Assembly: GCF_023053635.1 (NCBI RefSeq)
Contig: NC_086183.1
Span: 32,159,501 to 32,223,500, forward strand
DNA from: Elgaria multicarinata webbii
Lineage: Eukaryota > Chordata > Lepidosauria > Squamata > Anguidae
DNA length: 64,000 bases
Direction of reading: 5' to 3'
Shown here: piece after piece, positions 10,933 to 21,535 of the stretch
Numbering within the stretch: the first letter of the stretch is position 1
Layout of the letters: each line of letters begins with the position of its first letter
Program-made: the position numbers and the translations under genes
Notes under the pieces: generated by a model
What the model saw: only the letters and a program-made list of their open reading frames with translations
Told to the model about the DNA's origin: nothing
The model's database searches: none

Positions 10933-12063
10933 CCCCATCCCCCAAGTTTCCTTAAGGAATAGGAGCCGCCTTCCAGATTAGCCAAGGGCCAGCTGCCTCT
11001 CCAGGTCTGTGCCTGCCTTTCAGCCATACGGCCTCTAGCAAATGTGGCGTCTGAAGGAGGGCCTTTCCCCGTGACTTCTCCTCCTGCAGCCTTTTCAAGC
11101 TGTGCTCCCTTATCTCCTGTCCCTTTCACAACCCTCCGCTACACCCAGCTGCAGTTGGCATCACCTGTTTCAATAACGCCCTTCCCACAGCTCACGTATC
11201 ACTTCCTAACCCTTTCTGTTGCTACAGCATTGCAGAACAACCCTTCTACAGCCTTGCTTTGGGCCAGAAACCCGGTTGCCATGGGCGTTTGGTGCTGCCT
11301 GCATTCCACTGGGGCGGGTGTAAGCCCCCGTGCGTAATTTCCAAGGAGATGGCGGGGTGTGTGTGCTTCCTGCCTGGCAGTTATACTTCCTGTCCTTTGG
11401 AATTCCAAATATATGGACAGTGCCTCTGCATGCTGCACCTGTGAGTGTAACGCTCGTGTAGGTACTCTGTACGTGTTCAAAGACAGTCTCTTCTTTCTTA
11501 TTGCTTCACATCTTCCAAAATTGGGCCCTGTCGCTGCAAAAAAGTTTATGAGGGTTTCTTTATTCAAAGTAAGTTGCAGAGACTTCCAGGTCAGTTGGTG
11601 GGAAATCTTTCAAATTCCTATGCGCCAAGAAGGTCCCATTTTTAAGAATTAGCCCCATGCAGAGGTAAGATTCTTATTTAAATTTCCGGACATCAAGCAT
11701 GGAGTATTTAATCAGCTGGAATGGCCTCTGCATTCAACACTCCAAACAGTAAATAAAACCAATAAATGCATTGGTTTTGCAACTGGAATAATGGTGCAGA
11801 GTGGGAAGGAGGCAGCTATGCGTTCTGCACAGCGATCTAGCCCCATCACAGACGCCAGTCGCAGGCCCAGTGACCCCCTCTGACTTCTAAGGTTGCTTGC
11901 AGAGGGAGGTTGACTGACTTTCCACCCTACTGGGGAAATGGCCATTTATCTCTGTGTTGACGTGGAAGAGGACCATCCAGTTCACCCCAGCAGCAGTTTT
12001 TACACAATTCCTCCAATCTTTTTCTTATTTAAACTAATTACTTAAGTTGTACTATATCACTTA
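10933..12063. other. No gene recognised
   Basis: Several 60-120 codon frames on both strands overlap each other and match nothing known. Confidence 0.4.
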
Positions 12064-12184
12064 AGGAGTATGCCTGTGCATATTTAGACAGAAAACAAGT
12101 CTTACAACTGTCAGAATTCCCCAGCCAGCCAGCCATGTAGAACTTTCCCCCCCTGTCTAAACAGGCATAGGATTGTGCCCTTAT
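12064..12184. mobile_element. Palindromic MITE, GCACAATCCTATGC family
   Basis: 'gcatatttagacagaaa' at the left mirrors 'ctgtctaaacaggcatagg' and 'attgtgcccttatttat' at the right. Also at 23648, 30079 and 45897. Confidence 0.6.
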
Positions 12185-12194
12185 TTATTTAAGT

Positions 12195-12319
12195 CAGGGG
12201 CAGGCAACTTGGACTACAACACTAATCATCCCCTCAACATTTGGACACTGGCTAAAGGTGATGGGCGCTATATTCCAATAACATCTGGAGGGCCACAGTT
12301 TGCCCACCCCTGACCCTTG
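12195..12319. mobile_element. hAT-type MITE with exact 8-bp duplication
   Basis: Starts CAGGGGCAGGCAACTT and ends near TTTGCCCACCCCTGACCCTTG. 'atttaagt' occurs at 12187-12194 and 12320-12327. The 3' end was set by the duplication and could be 7 bp shorter. Confidence 0.65.
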
Positions 12320-12377
12320 ATTTAAGTGATATTAAGCACTTTGCAACAGCCGCAGGCTCTTGTGTTGTGTCTGTGCT

Positions 12378-12680
12378 TTTCATAGTTGGAAGGAACCTCA
12401 GAGAACATCTAGTCCAACCCACTACTCAGTGCCAGCTCCGCGCTGCTAAGTGCAATTATAGCATCCATGACAGAGGGCCACCCAGCCTCTGCTCACATAC
12501 CTCCAACGAAGGAAAACCCACCACCTGCTGAGACAGTCTGTTCCACTGCTGGACAGCTCTCACTGTTTGGAAGTTTCTCCTAATGTTTAGGCAAATCTGC
12601 TTCCCTGCAATTTCTCCAGGCTAAGCATATACCCAGCTCTTTCAACAGTTCCTCACTGGCTGTGGCTATTTGTGTTAATT
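12378..12680 (-). mobile_element. CR1/L3-type LINE fragment, antisense
   Basis: 'ggaaggaacctcagagaaca', 'tctagtccaaccc' and 'ttctccaggctaagcatat' are the antisense of the CR1 3' coding region. Diverged. Confidence 0.65.
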
Positions 12681-13074
12681 CCCTTTTCTCCTAGCAGAGG
12701 ACGTGTGCCGAGGCTGAAACTTTCTCCTGATCCTGCTTTAGATTGGGGAAATGTTGAAGGAGGGCCCCCCCCCCCAATATAACCCTATTCTTGATGCAAA
12801 ATGGAGGGGGGGCCTTCTCCACTTCCTTCCTAGGGACAGTGTTGCTCATGTAGAACGTGAGAAGATCAGAATCAAGCGCTTTTGTGTAAATGTCACCATT
12901 TTAAAAAAGACAAAGTGGATGAGGGGAGGGAAGTGAATCTTCAGTACCGCCACCGCCACCGCCCTCTGCTCAGGACAGCTAAAAAGAGGCACAGCACAGA
13001 GAATCGGTGGTTTCCCCAACCTGGTGTCCATGTCTCCCTCTCCACTTTCTCCGCACCCTGCATAATCTTATACA

Positions 13075-13707
13075 CAGGGCCGGTGCTACCATAGAGGCCA
13101 CTCAGGTGGCCGCCTAGAGCGCCAAGCTAAGAGGGGCGCCGGACACAGTGCAGAACTCGCGCATGTTGGCTGTGAGCCAGGCCGGCCCAAGGATTCAGCT
13201 GGGCCTGGGCGGGCGAGATGGTGCCCTGCGCCCGCCCAGCTGAAGCGAAGCCAGGGACGCTGGGGTGGGGGTGGGGCGGCTCCACGTTCAGACTTCTGGA
13301 ACGCGCCCGGAAGAGAGAGAGAGAGAGAGAGAGAGTATGTATGGGTGAATGGGGTGCAGGGGGTCTTTGAGTGAATGCATGTGTTCATGCGTGTGTTTGT
13401 TTGGAGTGAGTGATGCTGAGTGTGTGTGTGCACATGCATGTGAGTTGGGGGGGATGATTTGGAGGTGATATTCCTATTAAATAATGCGTTTTAGACCCAT
13501 AGACGTTCCTTTCCAATTTGTTTGCTATAATTGGCATGACGTCTTTCTTGCACTTTAAAATCAATTTAGCAGTTTCAAGTTTTGTGCTTCTTATTTTTTC
13601 CAGGAAACATCTGTTCTTAAAAATCAAAGTTGGCATTTTTTGGGGTGGGGTGGGGGTGAAAGTAGCTCACCTTGCCTAGGGTGCAAAATAGTCTGGCACC
13701 GGCCCTG
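13075..13707. mobile_element. hAT DNA transposon relic (633 bp) with target-site duplication
   Basis: Terminal inverted repeats CAGGGCCGGTGC...GCACCGGCCCTG. Flanks cttataca (13067-13074) and ctgataca (13708-13715) match at 7 of 8 positions. The interior has a (GA)n run at 13312-13335 and a GC-rich patch. No intact transposase was recognised. Confidence 0.8.
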
Positions 13708-14303
13708 CTGATACACCTTTCTTGTGCCCCTCCCCCTTGCTCGCCTTTCTTCTAATCTAAACTAAAACGCCCCAAATGTTGAAACGGTTCTTTGCAGGGA
13801 ATTGCTCCAGCAGTCACCTGATCATTTCGGTTTCCCCTTTTTGAGCACTACGATGTCCTTTCTGAGATGCCAGCCTCTCCGTGCAGAGGTTTTCACAGTG
13901 CTCAGTTTCACGCCCCAAATGTGGAAGTTTGGCAAGCGGGCACCCACCCCCACCCCCGTGTAAACCCGTTTGACCCTACTACAGCTGGCAATTGCTTTAC
14001 GACCCTTTACTTTGTCCCTCTCTCAGGGCCTAGGCGTAGCTGGTTGATTAATACCGTAAGCTCCTTATTTACCAAGGCGAAATGGAGGCGCCCTCACTTC
14101 AATCCATAACAGATCGCTCCTAGTAATCAGGAATCCTACTCTCTGCTCCCTCCGGTTTAACTCAAGTTTGTGGCTTCTCCAAGCATGTATCTAAACACGT
14201 GCATATTTATGTGCAACGTTCCACTGTATGCATAGCAGCGCTTTCTGCCACAGGGCAGTCAATCAGCTTATGATCAGAAGGTGCTTCGCTGTTTGCCTCC
14301 TGC
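13708..14303. other. No gene recognised
   Basis: Nothing supported. Confidence 0.4.
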
Positions 14304-14785
14304 TTTATTTATTTATTTATTAAATTTATATACCACCCCATAGCCGAAGCTCTCTGGGCGGTTTACAAAAGTTAAAAACAGTGACCATGAAAAAATATGC
14401 AAAATTTTTAAAAAATCAAAAATATAAAAACAACAGTATAAAACAGTATCCATTTCAACAACAAAAGTTCTGGGGTCCATTAAAAACAAACTTAGCGTAT
14501 GTTGTTAAACTCTGTGAAATGCCTGGGAGAAGAGAAAAGTCTTGACCTGGCGCCGAAAAGATAACAATGTTGGCGCCAGGCGAGCCTCATCATGGAGATC
14601 ATTCCACAGTCGGGGGGCCACCACTGAAAAGGCCCTCTCCCTTGTTGCCACCCTCCGAGCTTCCCTCGGAGTAGGCACTCGGAGGAGGACCTTCGATGTT
14701 GAGCGCAGTGTCCGGGTAGGTTCATGTCGGGAGAGGCGTTCCGTCAGGTATTGTGGTCCCAAGCTGTGTAAGGCTTTATAGGTTT
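14304..14785 (-). mobile_element. L2/Vingi-like LINE subfamily B
   Basis: Almost the same as 9011-9529: YLTERLSRHEPTRTLRS, REARRVATRERAFSVVAPRL. The (AAAT)n tail lies at the low-coordinate end. Confidence 0.85.
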
Positions 14786-14878
14786 AAATGTTTCTAAATC
14801 TAAAATCAGGCCTTTGACTTCACTTCTTGTGTCTTTCCAGGGAAATTTGCATTATGAGTTAAAGACAGAAGGTGTGTG

Positions 14879-14881
<3 letters not shown>

Positions 14882-14917
<36 letters not shown>
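14882..14917. repeat. (GA)n microsatellite
   Basis: About 18 GA units. Confidence 0.95.
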
Positions 14918-14919
<2 letters not shown>

Positions 14920-15204
14920 TGCTAAGAGTAAGAACTATGACACCCACCCTGTTTGTGGTGAGGCAAAGACACTCTGCACATGTTCAGAGACATGCTTCTT
15001 AGTAGCCAGATAATGCGATTGCACTTAATAAGCCTACCAAAAATACCATTTTCTCTCACAAAGAGCCAGACTAGCCATTGAGATCTTCTGTGCAGCCTTC
15101 CTTCATGCCCCCCCCCCCAACATCTGTGCTGTGTTTGTTCGGGACCAGGAGAGGACCTTCTCTGTGCCTGCACCTACACTAGAATTCCTTGCCAAGGGAC
15201 ACCC

Positions 15205-15268
15205 ATAGAATCATTGAATAGTAGCCATCGAGTCCAACCCCCTGCTCAATGCAGGTATCCACCTTAAA
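15205..15268 (-). mobile_element. CR1 LINE 3' end fragment
   Basis: 'atagaatcattgaatag' and 'tcgagtccaaccccctgctc' are the antisense of the CR1 terminus. Confidence 0.7.
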
Positions 15269-15567
15269 GCACACCCCCCCCCCTCTCCAATGGCCTTCCC
15301 AAATTCCTTGGACAGCTGGAATTTTGCCTCTTTAGCAGTTTAAGCCTAATCTGCCTGGTTGAAGTGGGTTTTCCCGCCCCTCCTGGTTCTCCTTTGTTGG
15401 CTTTCGGGTTTCTTGTATTTGTTTTTTATTGTTACCTTAACATGCGGATTAGATTGCAAACTGACTGGAGCATTTATTTTAATGGAAATGTAGGATAAAA
15501 GGACGTTAGGCAAATAATTAAATAAATATTGCCATATCATTATAATGTATTAATTTTTTTTTACAGT

Positions 15568-15698
15568 CAGTGGAGGCCGGTGGCTCCGATGTCAGTGGAG
15601 CAGTGAATCCGCTCCAGGTTTCAGCCAGGACCGGTCAGGACTCTAAAGGAGCTGTCCGAGGTGCAGATAGATCCTTTTGAGTTCTGACTAAAACCCGG
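15568..15698. mobile_element. Palindromic MITE, CAGTGGAGGCTGG family, incomplete
   Basis: Intact left end ('cagtggaggccggtggctcc', 'gatgtcagtggagcag') and the start of the right arm ('ttctgactaaaacccgg'). The right end is replaced by LINE sequence at about 15699. Confidence 0.75.
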
Positions 15699-15842
15699 AG
15701 TGGCAAAGGCTATCAATGGCTACTAACCCTGATGGTTGTGTGCTATCTCCCGTATTCGAGGCAGTAAGCCTGTGTGCACCAGTTGCTGGGGAACATGGGT
15801 GGGAGGGTGCAGTTGCACCATGTCCTGCTTGTTCATCCCTTA
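15699..15842 (+). mobile_element. CR1/L3-type LINE fragment
   Basis: 'aaaggctatcaatggctact', 'gtattcgaggcagtaagcc' and 'accatgtcctgctt' match 8385-8766. Confidence 0.7.
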
Positions 15843-17465
15843 TGAATTGGGGCCTCGGCACCTCCTGTTTGAAATGAGACGAAGGCGGCCGTTGGGATCT
15901 GAAGCCACTGATGTCCTAGCGCGGGGAAATGGAATGGATTTTCTTGACAGTTGTACCAAGTGAATATTCAAGGCTGGGAGGAGCAGCCACCGGCTCCAGA
16001 GCCAGCTGCTCAGGGTACTTACTTACAGGTTTCCTTATTTACTTAACCCCGGCCAAGAGACCTGGGCACACACCCGGAGCGAAAAGATAAGAAGATCCGC
16101 CTGAGAAAGAGCACTGCGTTCACGTTGCCGCCTTTTAGCAGCGTATGGGTCCTTGCTAGCTGGCCGAGAGGCCGCAGGGAATACAGCTGCTTGGAGTCCC
16201 TCCTTCTCACTCACCCTGGTCTGCTCTCTTACAAGCAAGAAAATGCAGGAGCTGCGCAAACCCCAACAGCGTTTGCACCAAAGACAAGTCTGGAAAGCGG
16301 CCGTAACACCCATCCGTGGCCTTCGACGTGGGCCAGAGAACAGCGAGCAACTTTGGCTCAAAGATACACCCACCTCTTGCCACGGAAAGCTCCCCATGCC
16401 AGGGGTGAGCAGACCTCAGCCCCGTGGGATCTACTTTTGTGGATTCCACCCCCCCCCCCGCCAGTCATCCCAAGATTCCCACCCAACCACAGTCTGATGC
16501 AAAAGAGAATTTGGAATTACTGGAGTACCAGAACTGAATGACGTTCACAGTCATCCGCTCAAAAATCTACTCCAGGTTACCCCAAGCGTTCTGTGGGAGA
16601 TGTGTAGTTTGGCACATTTGGGGAGTACCAGGTTGGAGAAGGCTGAGGTACAAGAATCGGGCTGCAAAAAAGTTGGCAACCTCGCAAGAAGGTGATCTTA
16701 ATTTGTCAGCCACACAGAAACACACACAGATACTGGACAGGCCCCTGGGCTATTAATAACGGCGTGAAGGAAACTCAGCTGCAGAAAACCCAATAGTCAA
16801 GTCTCTTGGTCTACCTATTCTGACGGATCAAGTCTCTCCAGTTCCTCAGGCGGAAGAGCTCTTCTGCTGAGTTACGGTCCCTCCCACAAGGTCGGAGAAA
16901 TAAACACGACGGGATTGTACAATACTGTATTGTCAGCTCATTGTCAGCTCAATCGATTCCTGGGCGAGGCATCCCGGAATAGGTTGGCAGAGCCAGCCAG
17001 CTGCGGAAGAATGACTAGGCTGGCTTCCCCAGGGATGCCAAAATTTAGGAAATCTACAACACCTCAGGGAATCGGGCCATGTTCCATGCCAACTTCTGTG
17101 ATGTCATTGCTTCTGCCAAATGGGGTTCCCACGATTGAGTTTCACTGCTGTCTGTTCTGACGAGGCAGGTTTGGGCCTGTGTATCGGTGGCGAGCCCAAG
17201 GGATCTACTCACTCCCCCCCATCAGGTTTGGGGATCCTCAGGCAACATTTGTCCTTGTAGGCCCCTGCAACTGTTGGGTAGGTTGGAAGTGGAGGTGCAG
17301 CAGGTGAAGAGTGGAGGGCAGCGGGACGTCCAAATAGGGAGAAGGTCTCAGAATCCCACGCAAGGGAGTTTTGAGTGAACTAATGTAAGGCAGAAGGTCC
17401 GTCTAAGATGGAGACAGGGAGCCGGTTGGGCCCCAAGTGATTCTTGGTCAGGGGACCCCCTAGAA
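15843..17465. other. No gene recognised; one MITE scrap
   Basis: 16575-16646 is a remnant of the CAGCCTTCC hAT MITE ('gggagatgtgtagtttggca', 'accaggttggagaaggctga'). The overlapping 110-140 codon frames at 16035-16541 look like chance frames in GC-richer DNA. They were searched by eye for the missing PTGIR exon without success. Confidence 0.45.
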
Positions 17466-17545
17466 CAGGAATTGACAACTTATGGCCATGCAGATTTTTT
17501 TGGTCTACAATGCCTATCAGCCCCAGCTGATACATATGGCTGGGA
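17466..17545. mobile_element. hAT-like MITE scrap
   Basis: 'caggaattgacaacttatgg' resembles CAGGGG-TGGGCAACTT hAT termini, followed by 'ggtctacaatgcctatcagc'. No duplication found. Confidence 0.35.
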
Positions 17546-18559
17546 TATATACAGTAAATGGGAGGAATAAATCAGAAACTTGGGGTATCCCTGTGACAAA
17601 TGAATAAACACATCTTCCTTTGCCTCCGTTGCCAACATTTTTGCTTGGTTTTACCAGCCTTGCTGTGGTTAAGGATTGTGAAACGCTTCCTCCTCGCATT
17701 TTTGAAGAGCAAGCTGCTGTTAGAGGCACGAGAGCAGGCCGCCTTTGTTTCAGTTGGCAACCCTACGGTTGCCCAATCTGGCAAGGACAGAAGTGATGAA
17801 ACGTTTCTCTTCCCCTCAGCGTAGAAACCAGCCTCCGTGTCATCTGCTTGGCCTCCAGAGGATATGAACAGGCGCGTCATCCCCTCGTGTTTCTAGCCCA
17901 CACAGGCACCAGCTCCCTCGGGAGTAAAGGCAGGGCCCTTCCGCAAACTGTTTCGCGTGGCTGAGGAGGCCGGAGGGCTCCCCCCCCCCCCGTGCCAACG
18001 TAATGCACAACAGCGGAAGATGCAGCCAGATGGAAACCGGGACAAACCCCTCAGTGCCAACGTTGGGAAGAGTGAGGGAATTCTGAAATCTGGGAGAAGG
18101 ACTGTGGATCTGGACAGAGAAGGGAAAAAGAGGAGATAGGAAGGAAAGCAGGATAGGAAAGAGACATAGGTCCCATAGGAATGGCTTAAAGAGCGTTTCT
18201 TTTCCATTCTGGAAAATCATGTGCTTTAGATTAAGGACTGGTTTTCGTATAGGTTTGCCACGTTCTTTACTGGCTTCTGCTCCTCCGCTTTTAACAGCAA
18301 CTGGACTGGTAAATGCTAGTAGCCCCTTTGTGCTGTGGAAACTATCACTTGTCACATTTCAAGCTACCCTTAAAGGCACAGCAGTGGGCCTGGGCGAGTT
18401 TTGTTCAGATAATATGACAAGCCTGTCTGGGTTTCATAATGCGATCTCTTTGTTTTTAGTTTATGAGTTACGTAAACAAAAGGAAACAGAGACAGAAAAA
18501 GAAGAGGAAGCAAAGGAAGATAAGGGGTGTAAAGGAGGGGAGTGGTACTCAAACGACAG
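17546..18559. other. No gene recognised
   Basis: Contains a 171-codon minus-strand frame (17840-18355) without recognisable domains, probably chance. Confidence 0.4.
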
Positions 18560-18567
18560 TCTTATCT

Positions 18568-18895
18568 AGGGTGACCATATGGAAAGGAGGACCGGGCTCC
18601 TGTATCTTTAACAGTTGCATAGAAAAGGGAATTTCAGCAGGTGTCATTTCAGCAGGTGTCATATATGGAGAACTTGGTGGAATTCCCTCTTCATCACCAC
18701 AGTTAAAGCTGCAGGAGCTATACTAGAGTGACCAGATTTAAAAGAGGGCAGGGCTCCTGCAGCTTTAACTGTTGTGATGAAGAGGGAATTCCCCCAGGTT
18801 CCTCATATATACAAATGACCCCTGCTGAAATTCCCTTTTCAATGCCACTGTTAAAGATACAGGAGCTCTCTCTTCCTTTTCATAGGGTCACCCTA
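18568..18895. mobile_element. Long palindromic DNA transposon (328 bp), AGGGTGACC termini, exact 8-bp duplication
   Basis: Left AGGGTGACCATATGG and right ATAGGGTCACCCTA are inverse. The arms pair for about 160 bp (for example 'ctcctgtatctttaacagtt' with 'ctgttaaagatacaggag'). 'tcttatct' lies at 18560-18567 and 18896-18903. A second terminus-like AGAGTGACCAGATTT lies at the centre (18725-18740), so each half looks like a smaller element. Confidence 0.85.
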
Positions 18896-19080
18896 TCTTA
18901 TCTCTCGCGTCAAAGGCACAAAATAATTCTTCCACGCAGTATGGAAAGATGAGAAGATGTTTCGTATGGTTCGATTTGCAGAACCCCTCCAAATATGTGC
19001 CACCTGCCCCTTCCTATCCGCTGCAGGAGGGACATCTCCCAGCATGGTGGGCATGAAGGTTCTCCTGCTACTTATTAAAT

Positions 19081-19170
19081 CGGCCTTCCTCAACCCGGCG
19101 GCCATGGTGGCTGGGAATGATGGGGGTTGTAGTTCAACAAATCTGGAGGGTACCAGGTTGCGGAAGAGTT
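19081..19170. mobile_element. hAT-type MITE, CAGCCTTCC family, diverged
   Basis: 'ggccttcctcaacccgg', 'ggctgggaatgatggggg', 'tctggagggtaccaggtt'. The centre is shortened. Confidence 0.6.
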
Positions 19171-19234
19171 GCACAGAACTTGCTCCTGGCAAGCGGCTGA
19201 ACGAAGCAGAAAGTTAGCCAGACAGGCAAAACTA

Positions 19235-19305
19235 ATTGTTATGAACCGCCCAGACAGCACTGGCAGTTGACCAGTATAGAAACGTAATAAGAAAATAAAT
19301 AAATG
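19235..19305 (+). mobile_element. L2/Vingi-like LINE 3' tail
   Basis: 'tatgaaccgcccagacagca' through 'aataaataaatgaa'. Confidence 0.75.
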
Positions 19306-19370
19306 AACCCCACCACTTGCCAGGTGATGCCCCAACGACCATGTGTCCCAAACGCTACAGGGACCCATGC

Positions 19371-19570
19371 CAGAGGAGGCTGGTGCCTCCGATGTCAGTG
19401 GGGTGGTAAATCCGCTCCGGGTTTCGGTCCGAACCAGTCAGAACTCTAAAGGAGCTGTCCAAGGTGCAATGATGCAAGTCTAGGGGGCATTGGCCCTTGG
19501 ATAGCTCCTTTAGAGTTCTGATCAAAACCCGGACCGGATTCACCGCCACTGGAGCCGCCAGCCTCCACTG
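19371..19570. mobile_element. Palindromic MITE, CAGTGGAGGCTGG family, both ends present
   Basis: 200 bp. The left end 'cagaggaggctggtgcctcc' is the inverse of the right end 'cgccagcctccactg'. The inner arms 'cagaactctaaaggagctgt' and 'agctcctttagagttctgat' pair. No clear target duplication. Confidence 0.85.
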
Positions 19571-19929
19571 GAAACTGCTGTTTTGAAAGGTCCCCTCAGA
19601 CTCAGGGTTCCCTTTGCCAGACCAGCCTAACTAGCCCAGAATCCTTTTCCAGCAGTAACCAGGTAGCTGTGCCTGGAAGGGCTCACAAGCAGGACATGAG
19701 TCTGACGGACGTCCCCTGTAGCTTGTCCCCCCCATACCCTGCTCTGGAGATGGAGAACTATTGTGGTTAAATGACCAGCGAGGAACGGCTCTCTCTGGGT
19801 ATGTGTTGTATCCAGGGCGTGTTCGTAGCTTCCACACCGTGCCCCACGTCTCTTGGGTGGCCTCTGTGAAGTCCCTGTCTGCAAAAAGCTCCCGGGCTGT
19901 GGTTAGGCGGCCTCCTCTTGTGCGGACAG

Positions 19930-20025
19930 GATTAAGGGTGGATTCCTGCATTGAGCAGGGGGTTGGACTCGATGGCCTTGTAGGCCCCTTCCAACTCTGC
20001 GATTCTATGATTCTATGATTCTAAG
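19930..20025 (+). mobile_element. CR1 LINE 3' end
   Basis: 'ggattcctgcattgagcagg', 'gactcgatggccttgtagg' and three ATTCTATG repeats. Confidence 0.85.
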
Positions 20026-20355
20026 TTGTGGCAAGCACTGGGATTGTGGTGGTGGTGGTGGTGTGGGTGGGTGGGTGTCGGGGGGAAATACAGCCGGCAA
20101 AGCTCAGCCCGATCCATGACAGCAGCTGTGCACGACCAGCCAGGGCGTCGTTTCACGCGTTTCCATGCAAAACAGCCCCTGCCACCATGCATCACAAGCA
20201 GCTCCAGTTGCCAGCTGGTGCATTCATGGCAACGCGACCTCAGGACCACCCAGCACACGCTGGAGCCCTTCCGACCCACAGTTCTCACCACCAGACCTCA
20301 ACTGTATATTGTATTTAATGGTGTTCCCCGCCTTGATCCAGAGAGACACAGGTAA

Positions 20356-20358
20356 TAA

Positions 20359-20411
<53 letters not shown>

Positions 20412-20412
20412 G
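20356..20412. repeat. (ATT)n microsatellite
   Basis: About 18 units, 110 bp past the PTGIR exon donor, inside its downstream intron. Confidence 0.95.
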
Positions 20413-20524
20413 TGTTTCATCCCGGTAAAACACAGATTGACTTCGCGCCTCTTTCCCTGTGTGTCACCATCCCTCTGAGCTGAAGCACCCGTCTCCCCTC
20501 CCCTGGGCTGCTCTCGGGGCTTAC

Positions 20525-21535
20525 CGTGAGGGGCAAAGAGCAGATCACAAAGATGATGGTCATGAGGGCCAGCAGGATCAGGTGGTCGACCTCTTCGTCG
20601 CCGCGGCTGAACCAGCTCTTCCGCCGGCGTAGCTGGGCCACGTTGATGGAGCCGCGCCGGCGGGCCTTCTGCTTCCGGTACATCTGGCACAAGCTGATGA
20701 TGACCAGCCCGTTGCAGAGGAAGATGGCGAGGATGAGGAGGGCCATGAGAGTGGCGTAGGACAAGGAGAAGGCGGCGCCGTGGTGCGGGTCGCCCGGGTC
20801 GGCATCCATCTCGATGAAACACCACGTCCCCGGGCAGTACTGCTTAAATTTCCCAATGCCCAGGAAGGGGAGCGCGCAGAAGAAGGCGCTGAAGGCGTAG
20901 ATGGCGGGCAGAGAGAGCCTGACCCAGTGGCGGATGTTGTGCTGGGAATAGAAGTACGGGTAGCTGATGGCCAGGCACCGCTCCACCGCCATGGCGCAGA
21001 GGATGAGCATGGCGGCCTGGCTGAAGTACATCATGGAGAAGGCAAAGAAGTCGCAGAGCCAGCGCTGCCCGTCCACCATGCCCAGCAAAGTGGCGTTGAT
21101 CGAGTAGGCCACGAAGACCACGGGGCTGACCATGCAGGTGCCCAACAGGTCGGTGATGGCCAGGCCGGTCACCAGGATGCAGAAGGACGAGGACTTGGTG
21201 CGCAGCTCCTTCCGGTGGACGCCCAAGATGGCCAGAGCCAAGAGGTTGCCCACCACCCCGGCGGCGAACATGAAGGAGCTCAAGGCCGGGTGGCTGTCCT
21301 GCTGCAGCTTGGTGATGTTGTTGCAGCTGTTGCGTGGGGGCTCCAGGAGGGAAGGCGGCACGCTGGGGCTCAGGGTGGCTTGCAGGGGGTGCATTGGCAT
21401 GAGCAGGGCCCAGGGGGGTCTTGGGGAGGGGAGGGTCAAGAGGGCGGGCGTGGCAGGGGGCTGGGAGTCCGAGTTCTCAGCCAGGAGAACGGCTCCGGAG
21501 ATTTCAACATGGAAGAGAAGGACCCAGACGCTCAT
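20525..21535 (-). CDS. PTGIR: Prostacyclin (IP) receptor, coding exon carrying TM1-TM6; last exon not found
   Basis: Class A GPCR of the prostanoid family; the mammalian IP receptor is a plasma-membrane, Gs-coupled receptor for prostacyclin. Read from the ATG at 21535 the exon encodes 337 residues: TM1 with GVVGN (93-97), TM2 with TDLLGT (128-133), an ECL1 sequon N147-A-T, TM3 Cys161, ERC (185-187) in place of DRY, ECL2 signature QYCPGTWCF (232-240), TM5 with IFLCNG (271-276) and TM6 with EEVDHLILLALMT ending CSLPLT. The EVDHLILLALMT and GAAFSL...IFLCNG stretches favour IP over EP2 or DP1, as does the gene order. The exon ends ACG|GTAAGC, phase 0 after TM6, the family's usual intron site. TM7 and the tail are missing. 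The start is uncertain: M1 has A at -3 and a hydrophobic N-terminus, M46/M48 are alternatives, and human IP begins near Cys71. N73-I-T is an N-terminal sequon. Confidence 0.9.

Noticed and set aside
15843-16541. Cluster of frames considered as the missing PTGIR last exon
   Set aside because: None contains an NPILDPWVF-like TM7 motif on the minus strand.
1-20000. CALM3, expected beside PTGIR by human synteny
   Set aside because: No EF-hand exon (DKDGDG-type) was seen in any frame; it probably lies to the left of the window.
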